64,000 nt of DNA from Streptomyces sp. QL37 (GTDB lineage: Bacteria > Actinomycetota > Actinomycetes > Streptomycetales > Streptomycetaceae): positions 8,331,765 to 8,395,764 of the forward strand of contig NZ_PTJS01000001.1 of NCBI RefSeq assembly GCF_002941025.1, read 5' to 3'. This document shows positions 58,490-64,000 of this stretch, piece by piece (position 1 is the first letter of the stretch; every line of letters starts with the position of its first letter). Below the pieces are notes generated by a model, which saw only the letters and a list, made by a program, of their open reading frames with translations, was not told the origin of the DNA and did no database searches. Both the position numbers and the translations under genes were made by a program.

Positions 58490-59202
58490 TCCTTTCGGTC
58501 CCCGGTCGGCCGGGGAGGGCCCGAGCACGTCCTCCAGCTCGGACACGAGGAGCAGACCCCCGAGCACCAGCACGCTCGCGGCCACCTCGTCCATCCGGCC
58601 ACCGGCGTGCTCTCGCTCGTGACCTCGGTCGGTTCATGGATCGCCCCGTCGAACCGGGTCGTCTGGATCCCCGCCGGATTCGAGCATCGGCATCGCGCCC
58701 ACGGCCGTACCGACATGCGCATCGTCTTCATGGAGCCGAGCCCGGCCGCACTGCTGCCCTCGCATCCCGCGGTGCTCGTCATGACGCCGCTCGCGCGCGA
58801 GGCCACCCTGACCTCGACCGGCTCCGAGCGCCGCTCGGCCGCCCTCGTGGAGGAGGGGTTGGCGGAACCTCTCACGCTCGGCCGGCTCGGTCATCGAGTC
58901 GGCGCCAGCGAACGTACGCTCAGCAGGCTCTTCCAGCAGGAGACCGGAATGAGCTCCCCCAGTGGCGCACCCAGCTCCGCGTTCACCACGCACTGCTGCT
59001 GCTCGCCGGCGACGTCTCCGTGATCGACACGGCGACCGCCTGCGGATGGGCGAACCCCAGCGCCTTCATCGACGCGTTCACCGCGCTCGTCGGCCGGACG
59101 CCCGGCCAGTACCAACGCTCGCTCAGGGAGGACGCGAGGACCGGCCGCGGATCGCCCGGCCCCGCACGGGGCCTCGCGCGAACCGGCCAGGACGAGGCAT
59201 GA
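58490..59202 (+). pseudogene. Frameshifted AraC-family regulator
   Basis: The first part encodes an AraC cupin sensor (GHEEQTPEHQHARGHLVHP; SWIAPSNRVVWIPAGFEH) and helix-turn-helix 1 (RLGHRVGASERTLSRLFQQ). The second part, in another frame, continues WRTQLRVHHALLLLAGDVSV and CGWANPSAFIDAFTALVGRT, which is helix-turn-helix 2. The frames join at about 58950-58961, where one base fewer than expected is present (AGCTCCCCCAGTGG). No proper start codon is left. Either a pseudogene or a sequencing error at the C run. Confidence 0.75.
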
Positions 59203-59209
59203 TCATGCG

Positions 59210-59725
59210 ATGACATGGACAGCTCCCGAAGCGACCCGCACCATCGGACCGCTCACCGGCGGCGAGCGCGAGACGCTGACCGCCTTCCTCGCGTTCTACC
59301 GCAGCACACTGCTGCAGAAATGCTCCGGCCTGACAGGCCGCCAGCTCGCCGAGCAGACGGTCGAGCCGTCCAACCTCACCCTGCTCGGCCTCGTCCGGCA
59401 CATGGCCAAGGTGGAACGCATATGGTTCCGCGAAGGGCTCACCGGCCTGGCCCTCCCCTCGATGTACGACACCCAGAAGGGCAAGGACGCCGACTTCGAG
59501 GACCTCTCACCGGACCGTGCCCCCGACGACTACGCCCGTCTCGTCGAGGAGATGCGTCTCGCCGACGAGGCGGCGGCAGACGCGTCGCTCGACACCACCT
59601 TCACCCGGCGCGGCTCGGTCTACTCGCTGCGCACGGTGTACGTCCACATGATCGCCGAATACGCACGCCACATCGGCCACGCCGACCTGTTGAGGGAACG
59701 GCTGGACGGCGCCACCGGGGCCTGA
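59210..59725 (+). CDS. DinB/DUF664 family protein
   Basis: 171 residues. DinB features are the N-terminal helix ETLTAFLAFYRSTLLQKCSG, LGLVRHMAKVERIWFREGL with the first His, and VHMIAEYARHIGHADLLRE with the last His pair, together a likely three-His metal site. Possibly a mycothiol-dependent transferase. It begins 7 bases after the AraC remnant. Confidence 0.85.
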   Translation: MTWTAPEATRTIGPLTGGERETLTAFLAFYRSTLLQKCSGLTGRQLAEQTVEPSNLTLLGLVRHMAKVERIWFREGLTGLALPSMYDTQKGKDADFEDLSPDRAPDDYARLVEEMRLADEAAADASLDTTFTRRGSVYSLRTVYVHMIAEYARHIGHADLLRERLDGATGA

Positions 59726-59815
59726 GGCCGCCCGAGGCCCCAGCGCCCGTACAGGATCTGACGTAATCGGCCGCCCAGGCGGACTGAAACCCCTGGACGG
59801 GGTCACACGGAAGGT

Positions 59816-60529
59816 ATGACGTCCACTGACGTAAGGACAGACAGTGCCGGGGACCCCGCCCACGGTGGCACGCCGCGCCGCACCGCCCGCACGCGAGGAT
59901 GCCTGCCTTTCGCGGGTGTGTGCGCAGCGGCGCTGGTCCTGCTGCTCCTGGGCTCCCGGCTCAGCCTGCTGCCGGGATTCGGCAGCCTCTTCGGCGAGGA
60001 GACCACCGACCGCTCGGGCCCCGCGGTGCTCAAGTCCATCCAGGACATGAGCGCGTACGAGGCGGCGTCCGGCAACTTCCAGGTCGTCGTCGACCTGGAG
60101 AAGGACGCCAAGTTCCTGCCCGACGCCATCCGGGGGACCCGGACGCTGTACGTCGGCGCGGGCACCGTCGGAGCCTCCGTCGACCTCGGCAAGGTCGGGC
60201 CCGACGGGGTGACCGTCAACGAGGACCGCACCACGGCCGAACTCGTCCTGCCCCACGCGGTGCTGGGCAAGCCCGCCCTCGACCCGGACCGCTCCTACGC
60301 CGTGTCCAAGCAGCGCGGCCTCCTCGACCGGCTCGGCGACCTCTTCTCCGACAACCCCGGCAGCGAGCAGGCGGTGAACAAGCTCGCCGCGCGGCACATC
60401 GGGGAGGCGGCCGAGGAGAGCGGCCTCACCGAGCGGGCCGAGAAGAACACCACCTCGATGCTCCAGGGGCTGCTCGCGTCACTCGGATTCGAGAAGGTCA
60501 CCGTCCGCTTCACCGACCCGCGCGGCTGA
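59816..60529 (+). CDS. DUF4230 membrane-anchored protein
   Basis: 237 residues with a short cytoplasmic tail, one membrane helix (about 32-49: FAGVCAAALVLLLLGS) and an extracytoplasmic DUF4230 domain (VLKSIQDMSAYEAASGNFQV; RTLYVGAGTVGASVDLGKV). Function of the family is unknown. It stands alone. Confidence 0.82.
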   Translation: MTSTDVRTDSAGDPAHGGTPRRTARTRGCLPFAGVCAAALVLLLLGSRLSLLPGFGSLFGEETTDRSGPAVLKSIQDMSAYEAASGNFQVVVDLEKDAKFLPDAIRGTRTLYVGAGTVGASVDLGKVGPDGVTVNEDRTTAELVLPHAVLGKPALDPDRSYAVSKQRGLLDRLGDLFSDNPGSEQAVNKLAARHIGEAAEESGLTERAEKNTTSMLQGLLASLGFEKVTVRFTDPRG

Positions 60530-60632
60530 CCTCCTCGTCCTCCGGCCGCCCCGCCCGCACCGGCCCAGCGGCCCTGCGCCACACTCGCCTGAACGAACGG
60601 TCGCCTCAACGACCGTCAGGAGCCGGGGAGTG

Positions 60633-61076
60633 ATGACCATGACCGCCGAAACCACGGAACGCTTCAGGGCGGCTGTCGAGAAGGGGGACCACGCGGCACT
60701 GGAGGAGCTGTTCACCGAGGACGCGCGCCTCTTCAGCCCGGTGAAATTCACGCCCTTCGAGGGCAGGCCGATGGTGCTCGGTCTCTTCGGTGTGCTCCTT
60801 CGCACGTTCGAGGACTTCCGCTACGTCGGGCACTTCGAGGGCGAGGCCTCCACCAGCGCGGAGGGCGACCGGGAGCCGTCCGAGATCCTGCTGTTCAGGG
60901 CGACGGTGGACGGCAAGGAGATCCACGGGATCGACCTCCTCCAGTTCGGTGAGGACGGCCGGATCAGTGAGTTCACCGTGATGGTCCGCCCGATGTCCGC
61001 GGTCCAGGCACTCGGCGCGGCCGTCATGCGGGGGCTCGCCGCCGAAGGTCTCGTACCGGACGGGACCGTCGGCTGA
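60633..61076 (+). CDS. SnoaL/NTF2-like protein
   Basis: About 147 residues with the NTF2-like pattern: an N-terminal helix TTERFRAAVEKGDHAALEELF, FEGRPMVLGLFGVLLRTFED, and sheet strands ending GRISEFTVMVRP. Such folds serve as isomerases, cyclases or ligand-binding proteins. Starts GTG 60630, ATG 60633 and ATG 60639 are all possible; the last has GGGGAG at good distance. Confidence 0.8.
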   Translation: MTMTAETTERFRAAVEKGDHAALEELFTEDARLFSPVKFTPFEGRPMVLGLFGVLLRTFEDFRYVGHFEGEASTSAEGDREPSEILLFRATVDGKEIHGIDLLQFGEDGRISEFTVMVRPMSAVQALGAAVMRGLAAEGLVPDGTVG

Positions 61077-61081
61077 GGAGA

Positions 61082-61114
61082 CGGTGCCCGGCCGGATCCC
61101 CCGGCCGGGCACCG
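61082..61114 (+). terminator. Hairpin terminator after the SnoaL-like gene
   Basis: CGGTGCCCGGCCGG and CCGGCCGGGCACCG, perfect 14-base arms with a 5-base loop, directly after the stop. Confidence 0.82.
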
Positions 61115-61202
61115 AACGGCATGGCGCAACGTCGTTACGGAGTCGTTCGGTTACCCTACGTGAGCTCGACGAGTACTCATCGTCATCCGAGGGGATCCCC
61201 GA

Positions 61203-61871
61203 ATGAACCGTATCCGCACCGCACTTGCCGCAGTCGGCATCGCCGCCGGCCTGGTGGCCGCTCCCGCTGCGAACGCCGCACCGCACGAGAACCGCACGGC
61301 GGCCGTCGCCCACGACCCCTGCACCGGCGAGTTCCTGGACGACGCGCGGCTGGGCCCCCAGTGGCTCCCCTCCACCAAGCAGGCCCCCGTCGGCCCGCTG
61401 CTCAAGGGGTACAAGCGCACGGGCGGCCTGTCTCCTTCCGCCTTCCTGAACAAGTACTGGGAGGGGCCGGCGGACACGGGCAGCTGGAAGTACCCGCCCA
61501 ACGACGGCTTCGCCGAAGTCAACGGTGAGCTCGACAAGGAGCCCGCCAAGCTGCGCACCGGCCAGCGCCTGGACCGCTTCGGATCGGAGTACGGCGCCTA
61601 CCTCGCACCGGCCGGCGACGCCTACAAGGAGCGTGCCCTGCCTCCGCAGAACCTCAACACCCGTGACGCCGCAGTCCCTTGTGACTACCGCGTCTACAAG
61701 GTGACCAAGCCGTTCTGGGTCTGGCAGGGCAGCATCGCGCCGTGGTTCGAGCAGCCCGGCGGAGGCCAGCAGATCAAGCTCGACGCCGTCTTCCTCGACC
61801 CGGGCGCGGGCCAGCGTCTCAACGTGAAGTGGCTGCTGGACCACGCCTACCTCACCGCCGTGGGCGCGTAG
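61203..61871 (+). CDS. Secreted TNT-domain protein (probable NAD+ glycohydrolase)
   Basis: 222 residues with a signal peptide (1-26). The rest matches the TNT fold: YPPNDGFAEVNG (97-108), LRTGQRLDRFGSEYGAYLAP (117-136), KERALPPQNLN and WFEQPGGGQQIKL. The Arg in DRFG (125) and a Gln in GGGQQ (189/190) are at the places of the essential Arg and Gln of the tuberculosis necrotizing toxin and fungal NADases. Cys40 and Cys160 may form a disulfide. It likely destroys NAD+ outside or in target cells. A small ORF follows 8 bases later. Confidence 0.88.
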   Translation: MNRIRTALAAVGIAAGLVAAPAANAAPHENRTAAVAHDPCTGEFLDDARLGPQWLPSTKQAPVGPLLKGYKRTGGLSPSAFLNKYWEGPADTGSWKYPPNDGFAEVNGELDKEPAKLRTGQRLDRFGSEYGAYLAPAGDAYKERALPPQNLNTRDAAVPCDYRVYKVTKPFWVWQGSIAPWFEQPGGGQQIKLDAVFLDPGAGQRLNVKWLLDHAYLTAVGA

Positions 61872-61879
61872 TACCCCCC

Positions 61880-62113
61880 ATGGAACGCCAGGAACTGCGC
61901 GCCGCCCTTCACGCGGCGGGCGTGGACGACGGCTACTACCGGATCGAAGGCGTTCACGAACCGGCTCCCACACCCCCTGACTTCCTGTTCCTGAGGAAGG
62001 CGCCCGACGGGGCGTGGGAGACCGGCGCGTACGAGCGAGGCACCTACGAAGTGATCGCCCGGCACCCGGACGAGGCGGCCGCCTGCGCGCACCTCCTGCG
62101 GCTGCTCGTCTGA
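61880..62113 (+). CDS. Small protein next to the TNT gene, candidate immunity factor
   Basis: 77 residues, no export signal, acidic. The core reads FLRKAPDGAWETGAYERG, followed by YEVIARHPDEAAACAHLLRL. Patterns of this kind commonly accompany secreted TNT proteins in actinobacteria. It is likely co-transcribed with the toxin-like gene. Function as an inhibitor of the NADase is an inference from position and size. Confidence 0.7.
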   Translation: MERQELRAALHAAGVDDGYYRIEGVHEPAPTPPDFLFLRKAPDGAWETGAYERGTYEVIARHPDEAAACAHLLRLLV

Positions 62114-62229
62114 CGGGCGAGCGGTGGGTTTGCCGGATCGGCAAGTTCTCTTGGCCGGTGCTACCGCGGCGCCGAATGATGGACGTGCCGACCGGCCACC
62201 GCGAATCCACCGCGAATCCGAGGAGACAC

Positions 62230-63237
62230 ATGTCGCAGTCCGCCCGCGCTGCCGAGCCCTCCACCACCGTCCCCGGGGCGTTCCACCGGCTGGTGGACGT
62301 CCCGGGCGGCCGGATCCATCTCCTGGAACAGGGGACCGGCCCCCTCGTCCTCATGATCCACGGCTTCCCCGAAACCTCGTACTCCTGGCGCCACCAGCTC
62401 TCCGCCGTCGCCGAGGCGGGCTTCCGGGCGGTCGCCGTCGACGTGCGCGGCTACGGGCGGTCCTCGGCCCCCGGTCCCGTGGACGCCTACCGGATGACGG
62501 CCCTCGTCGCCGACAACGTCGGCGTCGTGCACGCGCTGGGGGAGGAGACCGCGACGGTCGTCGGCCACGACTGGGGCTCGACCATCGCCGCCGACAGCGC
62601 ACTGCTGCGGCCCGACATGTTCACGGCCGTGGGCATGCTCAGCGTCCCCTACGCACCCTGGAACGCGATGCGGCCCACCGACGGCTTCGCCCTTATCGGC
62701 GGAACCGAGGAGTTCTACGTCAGCTACTTCCAGCAGCCCGGCCGCGCCGAGGCGGAGATCGAACCCGATGTACGCGGCTGGCTGGCCGGCTTCTATACCT
62801 CGCTCTCGGGTGACATGATGCCGCCGCCCGGTGCGGACAGCCCCTTCTTCGTGCCCGCCGGAGGGTCCATGCGCGACCGCTTCACCGGCGGCTCCCTGCC
62901 GTCCTGGCTCACGGAGCGCGAGCTGGACGTCTGCGGCGCGGAGTTCGAGAGGACCGGCCTGACCGGCGCGCTCAACCGCTACCGCAACGTCGACCGCGAC
63001 TGGGAGGACCTGGCCGCCTGGGCCGGCGCCCGCCTCACGGCCCCGGCCCTCTTCGCCGGGGGAGCCCTCGACTCCTCCACCACCTGGATGGCCGACGCCA
63101 TCGCCGCGTTCCCCACGACGCTGCCGGGCCTGGTCTCCTCGCACATCCTGGAAGGGTGCGGACACTGGATCCAGCAGGAACGCCCCGCGGAGGTCAACGC
63201 ACTGCTGACGAAGTGGCTGCACACCGTGCACCCGTGA
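62230..63237 (+). CDS. Alpha/beta hydrolase, epoxide-hydrolase-like
   Basis: 335 residues. It has oxyanion motif IHGFPETSYSWRHQ, then VDVRGYGRSSAP, an Asp nucleophile in VVGHDWGSTIA (GHDWG is the epoxide-hydrolase/dehalogenase elbow), a cap domain, and a late GCGHWIQQERP with the catalytic His. Soluble epoxide hydrolases open epoxides to diols. AGGAGA precedes the ATG at 62230. No signal peptide. Confidence 0.9.
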   Translation: MSQSARAAEPSTTVPGAFHRLVDVPGGRIHLLEQGTGPLVLMIHGFPETSYSWRHQLSAVAEAGFRAVAVDVRGYGRSSAPGPVDAYRMTALVADNVGVVHALGEETATVVGHDWGSTIAADSALLRPDMFTAVGMLSVPYAPWNAMRPTDGFALIGGTEEFYVSYFQQPGRAEAEIEPDVRGWLAGFYTSLSGDMMPPPGADSPFFVPAGGSMRDRFTGGSLPSWLTERELDVCGAEFERTGLTGALNRYRNVDRDWEDLAAWAGARLTAPALFAGGALDSSTTWMADAIAAFPTTLPGLVSSHILEGCGHWIQQERPAEVNALLTKWLHTVHP

Positions 63238-63289
63238 CGGCCGCGTGTCGAAGTCGGGGCCCCGTCCGCGGACCGGCCATGGTGGTCGT

Positions 63290-63802
63290 ATGAACAGTGC
63301 AGGCATTCTCGCCGATGCGTTCGAACGCATCCATGAAGCGGTGCACGCCGCAGTCGAGGGTCTCCCGCCCGAGGACCTCAACGCCAGGCTCGACGACGAC
63401 GCGAACTCCATCGCCTGGCTCGTGTGGCACCTCACCCGCGTCCAGGACGACCATGTCTCCGACGCGGCGGGTACCGAGCAGGTCTGGTTCGCGAAGGACT
63501 GGGCGTCCCGCTTCGAACTGCCCCTGGAGAAGGGCTCGACCGGCTACGGCCACACCAGCGCGCAAGTGGGCTCCGTGACGGTGGCGTCGGGCGATCCCCT
63601 CCTCGGTTACTTCGACGCCGTGAACGAGCAGACCCTCGGCTTCGTCCGGGGGCTCGACGGCAGGGCCCTGGACCGCGTCGTGGACGAGGCCTGGTCGCCG
63701 CCGGTGACCCTCGGCGTGCGGCTGATCAGCGTCATCGCCGACGATCTGCAGCACGCCGGGCAGGCCGCGTTCGTCCGTGGTGCGCTGGAACGCCGTCAGT
63801 AG
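63290..63802 (+). CDS. Mycothiol transferase-like DinB protein
   Basis: 170 residues. An N-terminal helix (DAFERIHEAVHAAVEGLPPE) precedes IAWLVWHLTRVQDDHVSD with the first His, and DDLQHAGQAAFVRG with the last. This spacing fits the DinB/MST family, which joins mycothiol to electrophiles. Its 3' end overlaps the convergent AraC gene by 7 bases. Confidence 0.85.
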   Translation: MNSAGILADAFERIHEAVHAAVEGLPPEDLNARLDDDANSIAWLVWHLTRVQDDHVSDAAGTEQVWFAKDWASRFELPLEKGSTGYGHTSAQVGSVTVASGDPLLGYFDAVNEQTLGFVRGLDGRALDRVVDEAWSPPVTLGVRLISVIADDLQHAGQAAFVRGALERRQ

Positions 63803-64000
63803 GCGGCGGAACCGGTGCGCGCGTAGTGTCCCGGACTCGTGCCGACCACGCGCTTGAAGTGCCGGGACAAGTGGGCCTGGTCGTAGAACCCGACCGAGGC
63901 CGCGACCTCCGGCGCGCGCATCCCCCCGAGCAGCAGGCGGCGGGCCAGGTCGACACGGCGCCCCGTCAGGTACTGATGCGGAGCCATGCCGAACTCCCTG
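63796..64000 (-). CDS. AraC-family transcriptional regulator (partial, C-terminal part)
   Basis: Only the last ~68 codons are inside the window; the frame is open at the right edge. The visible piece is the end of an AraC DNA-binding domain: APHQYLTGRRVDLARRLLLG, AASVGFYDQAHLSRHFKRVV (helix-turn-helix 2), then GTSPGHYAR. The sensor domain and target genes lie outside. Confidence 0.88.
   Translation of the reverse strand, partial: REFGMAPHQYLTGRRVDLARRLLLGGMRAPEVAASVGFYDQAHLSRHFKRVVGTSPGHYARTGSAAY

Noticed and set aside
58439..59023. A 194-codon protein as a complete gene
   Set aside because: It has the AraC sensor and first helix-turn-helix, but its last ~15 residues are out-of-frame noise while the second helix-turn-helix continues in another frame; reported as a frameshifted pseudogene.

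Overview
This is a very GC-rich actinobacterial chromosome segment. It carries a complete whiE-type spore-pigment polyketide cluster, a geosmin synthase, twin-arginine-exported hydrolases and three mycothiol/DinB-fold proteins. Together these point to a Streptomyces. Both ends cut genes: a Ser/Thr kinase with TPR repeats on the left and an AraC-type regulator on the right. No tRNA, rRNA, CRISPR array or intact insertion sequence was recognised.

Layout. (1) 1-4187: kinase-TPR protein, DinB-like protein, and a phytoene-desaturase-like FAD oxidoreductase. (2) 4197-19511: the largest unit, an eleven-gene leftward operon for an acetylated, uronate-containing polysaccharide. It encodes an ABC importer (binding protein and two permeases), an SDR dehydrogenase, two heparinase II/III-type lyases, a YesL-like membrane protein, a secreted beta-helix protein, an SGNH esterase, a PL8 lyase and a CE7 acetyl esterase. 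Many of its genes overlap or are 3-12 bases apart. A LacI regulator is divergently transcribed and flanked by repeated candidate operators. (3) 19706-31582: GH10 xylanase with CBM2, SIMPL protein, secreted serine hydrolase, acyl-CoA ligase, AlkD-like protein, a secreted protein paired with a class F sortase, phenylacetate-CoA ligase, and an unusual protein made of two alpha/beta-hydrolase domains. (4) 31622-39936: whiE-type cluster (hydroxylase, SchA/CurD-like protein, cupin, KS-alpha, KS-beta, ACP, two cyclases) plus a convergent O-methyltransferase. (5) 39971-50358: beta-helix protein, ACT-domain protein, geosmin synthase, peptidoglycan amidase, APH-fold kinase, NsdA-like regulator, PAS-SpoIIE phosphatase. 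(6) 50880-58265: cysteine-free L33, a structured small-RNA candidate, a TPR protein, a VanZ-like protein, and divergent GH6 and GH48 cellulases with CebR-type boxes and a decayed secreted-protein gene between them. (7) 58323-64000: remnants of an MFS/AraC pair, DinB proteins, DUF4230 and SnoaL-like proteins, a secreted TNT-domain protein followed by a small possible immunity gene, an epoxide-hydrolase-like enzyme and a partial AraC regulator.

Main themes. Extracellular polysaccharide degradation appears in three modules (uronate polymer, xylan, cellulose), each with its own recognisable operator type. Sporulation-linked metabolism (spore pigment, geosmin, NsdA-like regulator) lies within about 17 kb. 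The less ordinary items are the uronan operon, the sortase F/cargo pair with an LPXTG-free tail, the tandem hydrolase, the TNT/small-ORF pair, and two patches of recent gene decay.
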